DNA from: Membranipora membranacea
Lineage: Eukaryota; Bryozoa; Gymnolaemata; Cheilostomatida; Membraniporidae
Length of the DNA stretch: 64,000 nucleotides
Direction: 5' to 3'
NCBI GenBank assembly: GCA_914767715.1
Contig: OU612066.1
Span: forward strand, 26,012,283-26,076,282
A program made the position numbers and the translations under genes. Positions 23,601 through 38,600 of this stretch are shown here, piece after piece; the first letter of the stretch is position 1, and the number at the start of each line of letters is the position of its first letter. The notes under the pieces are model-generated. The model saw nothing but the letters and a program-made list of their open reading frames with translations, made no database searches and was not told where the DNA came from.

Positions 23601-26600
23601 CTCCGTAGTTAGTTATTGTCGATGTTTATATCTCTATAAACACTTGCCTTAGTACAGATTCTGGTAGGAGCCCAACTAAATCTTCATCGATTACTCAATA
23701 GTGTGTCATTGTATGATAATAAAAATGTAACTTTGTAACTTTTCATAGCCGTGCTGTAAAATGTACCCTATGCAACAGTCCAAAAACCTTTTTTGGGCTA
23801 CTCCGACATACAATTAGGGTAGAAATGGGCCCAAAATTTTAAGCTAGTGTTGAGCTTGGCGGAGACAAAGCCCAGGGTTCTTCTACCAGTTCCCTCACAC
23901 ACTCCGCTCCATTACAAACACGGGATTAGTGACATAGCATTGATTATTCAAGCATGAGAATGACTGCGGTCATGTGATTATTTGTGGTGATAACCATCTG
24001 ACAACTTTGATAACCATTTAACAAGTTCACGTCAATGATATTATCACAGAGTAAGGATATATGATATTATCACATAGTTCTCGTATCTTGGATATCGGTC
24101 TGCAAATTTGTAACCAATTGCAATATGATTGATAATAATATCACAGAGTAAGGATATATCTAGTTTAAGTGCTCAAACGGTGCAAGATGCTGGTAGAGGC
24201 ATTTCATGAAATGCCTCTACCAGCATCTTGCACCGTTTGAGCACTTAAACTAGGATAAACCCTTACTCTGTGAAAATATTATGGTCTGCTTAACAAACCA
24301 AGTTCTTGGCGCAAACTTTTTTTCACCTGTAGCATTACTTTCATCACTAGATAAAATTTATCGAAGCCGGCACTTGTTCAACTGTGCAAGAAAGCCAGAA
24401 AGCCAGAAAGTTTTCCTGCCGGTCATCTCGATCTCATCGTGAACATCAACCTTAGATCTCTATTTTTGAGGGTGGCCTCATTTGAGTGTAATGAATAAGC
24501 AAGAAGACAATTCATAAGCTTGTCTATAAGCTTCAATGACATATGATATTGCGAGATTTTCATTCCCACATATGTGAATATTCACTGCTGAGAAATGATA
24601 AGGATTTTGATTCATCAACAAACAAGATTATTCTGTAAACAAGTGACTTGATATATATAGTGGTTGTTGCAAGGTTAGAGCCACAGAGGCCTTCGCCTTT
24701 TTTACTTCACTCCAGAAGAAAAGATGAGACTTGCAAGACTTGTGTTTGCTGTACTTGTACTGATAGCAGCTCTTTTTTCAGCAGTTATTGGGTGAGCTTA
24801 TATATTTCAGGATTTATATTTATTTATATTTATATTGAATTGTATTGTATTGCCTTACAACCATGAATGCGACTAAGCAGTAATGGCAACGGACGAGATC
24901 TCAAAAACACATCATCTCATAAAAAGAATCAATTATATATTTTGTTGTGTTTGGCTTGGCCCTAGGCCTAATAATTTTTGGGCCCAATGATCTGCTATAC
25001 AATGTATATATTAACAGGTATGATGGGACCACCATTCAAACCGAGTCTTTTTTTTCAAAGCTTTGAAAATATGTTGACAGAGCACTGCTAATTGAAACGT
25101 ACATTTTGGTAATACAATATTTTTCTGATTTGTAACGTTTCCATTGTATTCCTTGTTACAGATGCCCAGCCGGAGAGATTCAGAGTTCAGCCACAGGGCT
25201 ATGCTGGGATCCCAGCTCACAAAGTCAAGACTGGTCGGATTGGTCACCTGGAAGGACTAAATCTCCGAGGAGAAGACGCCGCTCAAGATTATCTGCCTAT
25301 GACAGCTTATTAAAATTATTCACAATCTAAATTTCCTATTTTTGAATGACTGTTTTTCAATAAATACTACAAACTGTTTAATTTGATAAAGGTTTGTTCT
25401 TTTGAAATTAGAATTGAGCAGACAATAAAGCCAGTATGATGACACGAAGAGTTAAAACAATATTACAACTGTTTCCGCAGTAATCATGGTTTGTCCGGGT
25501 TATTTGTGACAGACACACTTGTTTCTAATACTTCACTTTACAAAATGTTGTATAGAAATGTAATTGTGTGCATTTAAAACCCGTCCCAAAATGTTTTTTA
25601 TGTTAGAGCTATGTTTTTATTAATAACACCCTAGTAGATCAATCAACAGTTCTCAGTCTCTCCACCATTTAGGGATCATGAGTTAATGACACACCCCATA
25701 TTCATAGGGCTCTGACCTAAGCAAAAGTTCATCTCAACTGAGTTAGTTTATCGTGAATGGAGAGTGTGGTGTTTGCTTCACATAACCCTTTGACACAGCC
25801 AGGATGTGTATACAATGTATATGGCAGCAAGTTAGCAGTCTAACCTTTCCTGTGACTGCTTAAGATAGTGAAAACTGGAGCCTAGCGTCACGGCAGTGAT
25901 TCATTTCAGAGGTTTTTTCTTTATTTGTATTATAACAGTACCAGCAGTGTAGAACACTGAACTGGACCGCAGGCCAGAGGGAATGGTGTAGACACCAAGT
26001 ATAACTCACTGCACAGCTGCTGACATAAGTGTAAATTCGATATATACCTATTAAACTGATGTCAACGGCTCCGTAGGTAGTTATTGTCGATGTTTATATC
26101 TCTATAAACACTTGATGTAAATATGTGTCTGATAGGAAACCGCCTTTTTCCAAGTTAGTTTGAAACAGGTGTGCTATAACCGTAAAGTGAGAACATAGTA
26201 CTGCAACATGCTCCAGAAAATTGTGTCATCATCTCAGATTGAACCTGACATATTCTTTTATTCCTGTTTACACTTTTTGTTAGATGAAGGTGAGAAATTC
26301 ATTCACTTTCAATCGATGTTTGCTGAAGTTGGCGGAGATAAAGCCAAGTTATACTTCTAGTACAGACCTAACAGTTAATGCCCTGGCTAATGTCCGCATA
26401 AGCTAGGGTCTAGAGGTGATAATTGCTAATCTGGTACAGAATGCTTATTCATGCACAATAATGTGGTCTACTTAATAATCATGAGGTCAAAGTTTCCTGT
26501 TATCATGGAGGATATTATTGCGTTTACCACAATCAGTGATACAGGCAAACTGTCATTACCCCATACCGATACATCAGCAAGCAAAAGTTTTGGCTCTTTT

Positions 26601-29600
26601 GGCACCACCAAGATGATTGGCTAATCTTTATATTATTACTTGTCTTTTTCCCTTTTTAGCATGTATCAATATCTAGCATAAATGAATAAATTGGATTAAA
26701 CATGATTTATGACAATCAGCTTTTATATTTAGCAAATTTAGTTTTGTGTTTCACACTACGATGAAGAATTTTCATGTCTATAGGGTATGTTGTACCAGGT
26801 TCTATTCTCCCTGGTTGTATTACCCTCATCCTTGCAAAATAAATCTACAAAAATGATCTTGACAAAGACCTAATTTAGTTTAATATAAAAAATATTCTGT
26901 GCGTCCAAACTACACATAATATACCATAGTTTTAAATTGTTGTGGAAGATAATCATAGACCTCATAATAAGTCTATAAGTCTATAAGGATATCAACACAA
27001 CCTTTTTGATGTATTTGCAAATGGTTGTTTTGTTGTTATCAATGGCCGTTTCTTTTAGCTTTTCTGTTTGTTCGTGGGTGACCGGCTGATTCAAGCGTGC
27101 TCACAAGTGTATCTGCCTGACATTACACTCATAGTCAGTACATATACACTTATGTACTGAATGTACACTACTAAATACACTGCTGATGAAGTAGTAACAC
27201 TTTCACCAGCAGTGCCCAGGCTCAGTGAGAGGGTTTGCATGTGTAGCTATTTTTCTTTATTTGTATTATAACAGTACCAGCAGTGTAGTACACTGAACTG
27301 GACCGTAGGCCAGAGGGAATGGTGTAGACACCAAGTATAACTCACTGCACAGCTGCTGACACAAGTATAGATTCGATATATACCTATTAAACTGATGTCA
27401 ACGGCTCCGTAGTTAGTTACTATCGATCTTTATATCACTATAAAGACTTGCCTGCTAGTGGATTTCAACAGGGACTCAACCTAAAAAGTATTAATGTATA
27501 AATAGTGTCCAGTAAGAGCATAGCTACCAATTTAACAACTGATTTGATGCCAATGATTATTTTTCTCTCCTCCCTGTTTTGAAGTGTGCTTACTCAAGAT
27601 ATCTTTATAGGTTTTGGGTGTTGGAAATTGATTTCAAGGGCAGTATTCAAGGTGTATTTATGTGGATTTGTTACACATGGCGGAGACAAAACCGAATACA
27701 TACACTGTAAAGTTAGTACGTATAATCACACAGTGTGAAATCTGACAAGGAATGTTTATTCATGCGTGAGTGCGCAGTCTATTGATTATTCACAACTGCA
27801 ACATAATCCTTTATATCATCGTTGTGTTTGTCCAATTAACGGTGGAGTTCGTCGCATGACTTATGTGCTTAGCGCTTAGTGCGCTAACCACAGTGCATAT
27901 CAACACCAGAGACTATAGATATATATCTAGAGTCTCTGTCAACACTACGATATAGTGGCTTTAGAAACACAATGGTGATTATTGTGGAAAACTCTTTGTG
28001 CTGAATAGGCTCAGTCTCTAAATATTTAGATATTATAATATATATTAGTATGATATAGTGGATGACAGTGTTTATAAACTATTTTGCATCATTATTGTAC
28101 ATTTTTAAACACAATTTAACTTTAGCGGACATGCTCTCCACAAATATTGCTTCAGTGAAAATATTTAATTTTCACCATCACCTACAGCGGGCTTAGTTGT
28201 GATCCAACTAAGGACATTTTTTCCTTTTCATTTTTGACCTTCAAACAGATGATTATTATATAAAATTGTGAATCAATTAAAACTTATAGTTTCTACATAT
28301 CCTATACTTGCCAATCCTCAAAGAAAATCCGAACCACTGATTACTTTCTGCCTGTGGAGTTGTATTATAGAGATAGTTACTCACCTGTTTCATAGTACGG
28401 CGGCTGTTAGAGATATGATTAGATTTACCATCCTCCCCACTCAGACTAGGTGATGGTGTTTTATGTAAACGGCTCTGTGATAGGTCAGTTATCTGCTGCT
28501 CCTGTAAATGTATGACAAAAATAGAACAAACATTAACAACAGAACGATAACAGCGTACAATGATAGATCCATCTAAAATAATTTTTGATAGTTCTTTCTC
28601 ATTCAAATTTTTCCACCACGCATTTGAGAATGTACCATAAAACGCCTTTTCGAAGATTTGTTGCAAGATTTTGTTGAAGAGGAATCTGAATTGTGAAGCA
28701 ATTGCCTCTGAGAAACGTTATGGTGTGACTATAACATTTGACAAAGAGCGGCAATGAACAGTACTTAGTAGTAGTCTAGTCTATGATCATAATATTGTAT
28801 AAGGAGCTCAAAACTTTGATGCCCACAGGAGCTGTAGACCAATAGCAATAGTCTGAGTTTGTAACAGTCCCAAGTTAGACAGCTTACCTTTTCACTAAGC
28901 TGTTCCATTAAGGTGACATATTTCTTTTTTTCTGTGTCTAGTTTAGTTCTTTCGAGCTCCAATTTATTTTCCAGCAATGTCTGAAATGATATTGATATCT
29001 AATTATGTCTTCTATATGCATTTCATGTTAGACAGGAGGCCACAGCAAGATAAAACACCATAAACCAATAACTCAACACTGAGCTAATAGGAAATATAAG
29101 GAGCTGTTTTCTGTAGCTAGAAGTGTACTGTCATACCATCCAGGAGGTATTGGAGAGGAGATGATTAGAAAAATCAAAGAAGGATAAACAGACCGGTGGG
29201 CCAATTAAAACACAGTTCTCAATGGCCAAGAGAGTAATACCTCTCTGTTGCGAGTATATGACTATTGTTTGTATGGAAACCTTACATAAGACTTCCTTGA
29301 CTCTGTCTTCTCAGACTCTGCATTTGATTTAAAACTCTCAAGCTGAGCAACAGCGCTGTAAAATAGGAGAGCATATATACTAGATTACTAGCTAGATGTA
29401 TGGTTACACAGATTGAGAAAAACCTACAACAGCCATCACTGGGATGAGTGGGCTCGCAATGATGAAAGAGTAGAATTTAATCTAAAATTTAGGTTTTGAA
29501 GCCTCTGCATCTATTTGCTGGGTTTATCTGATCCAAGAGCGTTGATATTATTTTGTTTTTATATGTTCTGAAATAAAGAACAAGCTATATTTCCTCAATA

Positions 29601-32600
29601 TAATTCTTCGACTGGCAACGCTGAAATATCCCGCAATGTCCATGTGAAATATTTGCTACTTATTGAATAAGAAATGCAGACACACCTGTTTCTCTCGTCT
29701 TGAAGAGTAGACAGTTTAATTTTGCACATCTCCAGCTCAGCTGTCAGTTTACTTTTCTCTTGTTTTAGAGCAGATAACTGCGTCTCTAGTATATTGATAC
29801 GGGAGGACGACTCCATAGCATTCTCACTGGCTATCCGCTCCTTTTCTGTTGCAGTTGCCAGCTGATTCTGTGCCTCAGCTGAAATATTAATAACAGTTTT
29901 CAGTGTCCACCATAATAACTCCTTCTGGTTTATGTGTGAGCCAGTTTTTGCATCAGAGTAATATAAATACTCAGGGAATTATCAGTGTCTTATGAGAGGA
30001 AACTGGTTTAGGACAATATATTAAGTATGACTGTAGAACGCCAAATTATCATGGCAGTGACTGTTAGTCACAGCACACCCCTCCATGTTGGATTGAATGT
30101 TTTGATGAGTTACAGCATGCATGTGGAACCAGGGCCGAACTCACATGTGACATGCTTTCCCCACAATAATATTGTTCTTGCTCAAGGGGATATATCTGTT
30201 AGCAACTGTAAAACACATGAGACACAAATGAGACTTCTCATTCAGACACACATACCGAGCCTATCTGTGAGGTTCTTCTCTAGTTTCTCCCAGCTCAGGC
30301 TTTGTGCACTGTATGATGACTGTAGGTTCTCTATCTGTCTCAGTAGAGGTTTAGTAGCAGCTGCGACACTCTGTGTAAGGTCCTCGTTACGCTTATCGGA
30401 ATTCTCTAACTTATACAGCAGATCCTGGTTCTCTTGTCGGAGTCGTTCCTCTCGTCTCTGATGCTCCTTTTCTAACCTACTTAGAGTCAGCTGCATATCC
30501 TCTATCTGTAGAGAGACACAGAAAGATATATTTCCCTTACAGAAAAGAAATTCATTGAACATCCTGGCCAAAAACTCAAAATCTATTGAGTAAGGCGAAA
30601 TATCAAAATGAAAATGCTATTATTGCTAGATTTGATGTCAAGATTTTATTTTCTCTTCTTCAAATAAGTCTACAAATTTGAGATATATTGTCACCCAGGT
30701 TTCAAACTACCAATGTATTACTTACTTAGTATCAAACTACCGATCTTTGTTTAAGTCTAAAATGTTGAGATTCTCTCTCCCAAGTTCAACACTACCGATG
30801 CTGTCAATGTGTATTACCTGGTTAGTAAGATGATCAGCGTCTCTCAGAGCTTCTTTAGACTTCTTCTCAAGAGCCATATGTAATTCTTCCTTGAGCTGTG
30901 CCTCGTTCTCCTGTCTCAGATCTTTTATCAGACTCTCCTTACCAGCTACTGACTTGTGAAGCTCGGCTATCTCCCTTTAGTATATCAGAGTCAGATTAAG
31001 ATTATCTTAAATCTTCGCATCACATTGTGATAGTATGGAATGTTTACAAATATAAAAAGTATTATAAATAATAAATGATGTAGGGTGAAAAAAAATATTG
31101 GAAAAATGACAGTTTGTAATCCTGGTGGTTACGACACATCAGTCATCATATTACTAGAATGAAGAAAACACGCTTACGCAAAGTGACTCTCTGTAATAAT
31201 TTAATAATTTGAGATGATAATCGACAGCTCGTTGACTCATCCCAACAAATCTATAGGTCACACTTATTTATAAAACATTTATGATTAAATAGAACATAAT
31301 AAAGTGCTGAGAAAGGTTTGCCATTTTTGTGCAGGGTTCAAGTAGTAAAATCGACCTAGCTAAAATTAATTCACAACTCTAGAACCTCCCTAAATAGCTA
31401 GGAAAAATTGTTGGCAGCTATAGCAACACGCTTCACCATTCACTCCTCAAGAGTATAATAAGACTCACTTGTAGGAGTTGTCCACTGCTGACTCAGCCCT
31501 CTTCATTTTCTCAGTAGCTTCATCAGTGTCAGATTTTAGTTTACTTATCTCCACCTGATAATTACTGACAGCCTGATTAAGCTGCTTTATCATGTCGGTG
31601 TGTTTATTCTCCACTTGAATCTTAGAGTCGAGCACGGCCTTCAGACGTTCTAATTCTGCTGTCTGAGAGTCGATCTTATCCCTGTGTAAGGAAAAGAAGC
31701 GATATTTAGTAACTGTAAACTACTTGAGTTAAGATCTTGAGTAAGCATAGGCTTACATGTAATAGTTGTCTAGTGTCTATTAATAATCTGGCAGTGTGCC
31801 TGCAAGCACCTGTAATTATATGTCATTACGTCATTGTCTCAGGCTGTCTTTAGCTGTTAGTGAAGATGATCATGTTCCCAGAAACTGGATTTGGTTGATT
31901 GTTTTCTTCTATTAGACAAATGTGAGAAAATCCATTATCTGGCCCTAATACATGAAACATTTATGGTTAGTTAAGGCTGGCAAGATTAGATAAAAGTAAC
32001 CGTTATTGACCTGCTATATTTTGCTTAACATACATAAATATCAATAATGCTTGGTCAGAATCCTGTGAAAAAGAATGATCAACTCAAACAAGAGCAACTA
32101 GTTAGCGACTAGCATGTACATAATATGCCATGCCATAAGCAGAACGCTCACTGCAGCTACTAGTCTCTCGTAACATCAAAAAGTAATTGCTGCTTTCTTT
32201 GGTTTTGTTCCACGAAAATGACATGAGACATGAGAGCTCTCAGGGCCCTTCTTGTGGTACTTGAGCCATTTGTTTTAACTGGCTACCTATTTTCAGATAT
32301 ATCTGGAATTCTGAACGAGGCTATAACCGCATCAATTACAAAAAAATAAAATAAAATAAATTGGTCAAAGCCTGATTCAGCACCAATCAGATATCTTAGA
32401 TAAGCGGCCATAGACCATAGGCCATAGACTTAATCTATGAGTAGTACCCACTTGTGATCTCTGTTGAGTTCATCTGCTTCCTTCTCCTTCTTTCTCAATT
32501 TCTTGATGAGGTTGTTGCTGGTCAGCTGTTGTTTCTGCAACTTTTCTCCCTCCGCCATCAGAGCGCTGATCGTTTCATCCTTATCTTCGACTATTCTTTG

Positions 32601-35600
32601 CATCTTACCAGATGTGCCGGCCCTGCAAAAATTTGTGTTTCACAGTTATATATTTTGTTTCACTCAATGATATCATAAAATATCCGTGTTATTGGATACA
32701 GCACCATAGAGGCCCCAGGCTGATTTTGCAGATAGACTGGTAGAATGCAATGTGCACATTCATAAGACCATGTTGTAATCTAGGCTAAGTATCTAGATGG
32801 CAGTTTAGCTGGGAAAAGGAGCAATGGGTAAAGGATGTTACATTTACCGCATATCATCCCTGCCACATGGAAACAACTATAGATAACATGTCTTGACAAG
32901 CCCAGTTGCATCAGCTAAATCTGCATTTCTATGTATGATATATATATTATCAAACCACCTTCTGTTGATCAAAGATGTGTAAGACATATATTATCATGCA
33001 TAAATATATCAAATTTATAATAGTTTTAAAAAAATGGTCTTTATTTCCGAGATGGATTGTATTTAATTATGTTTTTGGGGATGTTCCTGATTGTGTGAAA
33101 TCTTTGATGTAAAACGAAAGGATGACATGTGGTTACATGTGGTTTCAGTCCACTAAAAACCTGCTCCAGACAAAACAGCAGAACAGGCTAGATCTTTTGA
33201 TTTTTTTAAAAGCTACCAACACGATTTTGCTGGCCAAAAGCGACAGAGTACTTACTAACTATTTTGTCAAACTGAGATAATTGACCTTTTCGTGTCCGGC
33301 TTGTATATATAATACAAAGGGTTATTTTATTTGAATGACCTTTTTAGTTTTTTGTAATTTGAATTTTGGTTGGATTTTTTGCCTAAATATGTGAAACGAT
33401 CACCTGACTTCAGAAGCGGTCCTTACTCCATTATTGGTTCTGCCAGTTCTTTGTCGCCATGGGCCAGCGATTTGTTACAAACTTGTAAGAAATGTCTGGC
33501 AAAACATTAATAAGAATAATAAATTTCCGCTGTACTGGAGCAGGATTACAGAAGTCGAAAGTCATTACCTGTTATGTAGTTCCTCTTGTGTTGTCAACAG
33601 CTGTTTTTTAACCATCTCCTTCTCTCTAAGTGCATTCTGCAGCTTACGTTCTAACTCATGCAGCCGCTGGCCAAATTCATCCTTGACCAGGTCCAAGTCA
33701 CCGTTTGTCTCCTCCATTTGCTCGATTCGCCTGTAAACAAAAAGGGCGAGGAACTCATTTCAATCCAGATAGATAGAATTGCAATAAATCACTCCATATC
33801 CATAACTATAGAGGTAGATGGCATAACCATCTAACTTCTATCTTAACTTGTACAGTGTAAGCTGGTTAATTCAGAACTCCTGTTAATTCAGACAAGGAAT
33901 ATAGGTCCCTTTAGCCAGAATCTCCATGCATTCTAATGTCACTACATTCAGAAAAGTTTTTGTTGTCCTCAGAGGTTTGCACTGTATTGTGCACCACATT
34001 ACCATGGTTGAAAGTGGTCAGAATAAAACAGAAATAGCGATTATGGCTAATACCAGCCAACCCCTTGTTACTACTGCAGAGCTTCCGGCTAGACAGGGCT
34101 CGCATTAGAGATTGCAATAGTTAAGTAAATATTCAGATGCAGTTGAAGAAGCGCATATTTAAGAAACCAGAAGTGGACAGCGTAATAGGATGAAGTGCCT
34201 AGAATTATGTAACATCTGTTTAGATGCCATTACAGAAATTTCTTTCCAAATATTGACTGATAATGATTGGCTTCTAATTGGCAATATCAAGATATGACAA
34301 ACACCACTTGTGAAAGAAATTTATCTTCTCTATATCTACAGAGGCTTTGAATTAAACTTGATGAGACAAAGTCTATAATGTCAGAACTGAATATAAATTT
34401 GTTTCAATGATTTTATGGGGATTCCTTCAAATATGTTAAAGCATATGAATTGGGGTCATCTTTTTTTAGTGACAATAAAATTCCTGGATGCATAAGCTTT
34501 TATGTGGCTATGAAATTTCTGTTTTCTGACAGACTCCCTAACCTGGGGAACAACTATTTAGCTGTCGCAACATAAGTGTCTGTATTATTAAATTTGCATC
34601 TTTAAAAATATCGCAGGAAATACACCAGAGCTTGATAACTACAGTTATTTGGCCATTATTTACTGCGTACCTCTTAAGATGTGCATTGACCTCCAGCAGT
34701 TCACCATTCTCTCTGCTTAGAGCTACTTGTCTAGTCTCCCTAGCTTCTAACACTTCTGTAAGCTGGGCTAGTTTCTACAACAGACAGTATTTGGGTAATT
34801 GCAGATTTTCTTTATTGGCGAAAAGATTTATGCATTGTTATTTGAAAATTATTTATAGCCCAACTCTCAAAACATAATAAGCATTGGGCCTAGTAAGCAT
34901 GTATGCAGGCTTTCCTCGCAAATGGGGTTAGAGGTTGACGGTATATTAGGATTATACATTAGGATGACTTAACATTTTTTGTGACAGTTGAGATTGAAAC
35001 TTTGTCAATGCCCCCATTTCACCAATCAAAAGGATTACTACTGGTAACACTACATTTGCATCATTGTAATGTATAATTTTGGTCACACAGATAGACTTAA
35101 TAATAATATTAAATACTATTATTAAGTTTATGGTCACACCACAACTTGTGCAATTATCTCATCACTCTGTCCAACATTTATCATAGAACTGAGAGCTAAT
35201 TTTACTGCATGTAAAAAGGTAATCTGCTGGGCCCTGATTTTCATGACAATTTGATTAATAGCCATCAAAAACATTGCAGTACTTCACTCTTCGTGTGTGA
35301 ATATTTATTAACAGATGAATATTTTTTGTTGACGACATGTAAAATAATATATCAAATAAATGTACAAAGCCAAGCATATCCAGGACATCCTATGATATAA
35401 ACAGTTAAACATAAACTTATAATAAATCAAATGAACTACATAAAATTATAATTAAAAATCGTTAATTCAAATCCTGGCCTTACCCTTAGTAGAGTCTGCG
35501 TCTCCAGGGGGTTGTTCTCCTGCTGTGTGTCTGTCTGCCCTTCCCCTTGTGCCTCATTCCTCTCCACCCCTTGTATGGTAGGTTTGTGCACCCCTGGTTC

Positions 35601-38600
35601 TTCTCTGTCACTACAGGGGCTGGTTTGGGAGGAGGCTTGCGAAAGCTCATCAGGTGATATTTCTCGTATCTTAGTCTTGAATACAGCCCTAGTCAGTGGT
35701 ACCGGTACAAAGTCCATCATCCTCGCCTCCCCGTTACCTTCCCCGTAGGTTGATGCCATAGATATGATCTCAATATCCGATGATGTGCCGGTCTCCAAAT
35801 CACTACGGTGTGAAATTTGGGAAAATTAGAGAGTCGATTTGATAGGCATGCTGATTGGTGTAAAGCTGAGGTTATAAAGTGATAAGAGCCTACTGTATGT
35901 AACTCTATTTATAAAGACGGCCCACTTAACATCAGTTATATACAGAGATGAGCCTTCACATATTGAATACATACGGATAAATTTTTAAGCCCATCATTAT
36001 GCTGGTACAAAAAAAAGGAAACATTATTTACCAAACAACAGTACAGGTGATAAATGGTGAATTTTATACCTGTTTGAATCCTAAATATTTTTTATTCATG
36101 GCCCTCATCAAAACCGGCCTTCTTGGGGACTTATCCAAAGAGATTTTTTGGTTATATGCTCTTTCATATTGACCAATGACATTTTCTTGTATTCTTTTTT
36201 ACAGATTTGCGACAGGCAGAATCCACATATAGCGCACTCAGTTATTCAGAGCAAGATGAACTATTTGCCAAGGTTGCCGGTAGTAGCACTCCATTATCAA
36301 CCACCAGTTGAGCTTTGGTTGATGATTGAATGCCACTACCAGTAACCCGGCAAAGTTTGAATGCTCTAACTAGCTGATGTAGTGAAAGTATCACACAGAA
36401 AACTTGTGGCTCGCACAGTCATGAAAGCTTTTAAGATTAGTGCAAAAGTAAGCATAGAGTTTAGAAATGTCAGTCAAAGCACAAATTGTTAAATCAAAAC
36501 AAAAACAAAAAAATTTAATGTGTTACTCCAAAAAGAAACAGGTTTTATCAACTATCGTCGGCTATAATTGGTCGGATTTCTCTCATCTCTTAACCATGGA
36601 GAACTGATTGTGAAGATCATGGTTAAACGTTTCAGGAGTCATTCTTTACTCAATTTACAGGCAGTGACATGTTTTCACGTAACAAATATATTAAAAAGTT
36701 TGTTGAAATGGTTGAAACACACAGAACGGTCAGGACATGTAGAGGGAAACTGAAATAGACAGACTTTCACTCACATTGTGCCTGGTGGGCTTGGCAAACT
36801 AAAATAAATTCCACCGAAATTTCAAGCAGCTGGTAGAAGGCACAATCAATAATCTCACTGTGCAATTGACATAAGAATCTAGAAAAGGGTTTGTTAATGG
36901 CATTCCCGCAATGCAAATTCATCCTGCAAATCCCAGGCCAAATGCTTACATATTATCATTGGCATCATCAAACTGGGAATTCAAGAATATTGCATTTTGG
37001 GATACACATTGATGCACCCTCATTCTACAAAATGCTGACTAACATAGAAGGTGTAAGAGTAAAATCAGGGCTACGATGTTTTCCTGGCAATGCCAGGATT
37101 ATTGGAAAAGAATATGTTGAAGATTTATGCGGTGTTGCTGATTGCTAGGGTCTAATATACAATGCATGACCTAAACTTGATTACAATATATATTTTTTAC
37201 ACAATCCATTTTCAATCCAGAACATTGTCCCTATTAAATTAAATTAAATTACACCAACCTGAATTCACTAGGAGCACCACCACCTCGCTGGAAGTCGTTA
37301 CTGGAGTTTGTTCTGATGAATGAGCTGGGTAGCTCACACTTCACATAGGAGTTATCGCTACATGTACTCTGGTTCATCAGGGATGCTGACATGTTCGAGT
37401 CAGATGCTGCCGACGTTGTGATATCGACCATCAGCATCTGATCCTCCGCAAGTTTTGTGTTTTCTGTGTTTTCTGTGGACTCAACAGAGTCATCTGCGTG
37501 AAGCTGCTTGTTCGTGAGATCGCTGGATTCCAAGAGCTCTCCTTCCTAGTAAAATAAACTTCTTTTTTTTATAATTATCCTTTGATGACATTGTTGTACG
37601 TACACCATCATAAATCATAGTTTTCTCAAAGTGGATTTGGATCACTCTCGATCATGGTGTTGTCTTCCCTTTGTCAATGTGCCCTACTTGCCTCGTTGCT
37701 GTCTCGTATGTTTATGTCTCAAAATTATCAAAACCTATGTGAAGACAGATATAGATATTTATTTTGCAGATACCTCATCAACACACTTTCAAACACTATT
37801 ACAAACATTTCAACAGGGTATGTTCATGAGTACCCACAATGCATCTTTCTTATACAAACAGTGCAGGTCAATTCAGTTTACTTGCATTGTGGGAATGTTT
37901 TAGCCCTATTATTTTGAGAGAGTCAGTTTAGCACCACACTGATGGCATGATATACTATTGCATGTATATCTCTGATCGATAGAGAGTGAACTAATTCACT
38001 TGGCATGAAAACTATCACAAGGAATTTGGTGTGACAACCCTAGTTCAATCTTACTAATTAGGGACGGGTACATGTTAGGTACTCATACTAAATAGACTCT
38101 AACGATCAGAGATACACATGTTAATAGTGTAGTCTCGATGTCAGTTTAGCATACTATACCTGGTCTATCACAGTGCCATCAGATGAAGCACTTTTACTTA
38201 TCAAATCGGCAGCGCTGCCGGCCGCGGGAATCAAACTCTCCTCTGAGATCATCATAGCCTCTTCTACACTCTCTTTCTCCTCTACTGCTGCCTGTTCCTG
38301 GGACTTTTCAGATTTGCCTCCCTCGTGTTGCTCATTATCCTCAGTGAAAGTGTCTTGAATTAGAAGTTGTTGAATTTCGACAACAGTGTTACTTTCAGAT
38401 AAAGATATTGTGTCAGAGCTCTGGTCTTCTTCTTGTTCTTTCACCTCAGGTTCTGCAGATGCCTGATTTGTACCATCTCCATTATCATCATTAGGGCTCA
38501 GTTCAGTACCGTTATCAGCGGCAACAAAAAACAGATCAGAGTCTATACTTTTTACTGTGAGATCTTCTTGCTCAGTTATTGCACTTTGAGATGAAGGATC

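Noticed and set aside
30027-30461. 144-residue plus-strand open frame
   Set aside because: It is the reverse strand of a TMF1 coiled-coil exon (30256-30505) and has no independent support.
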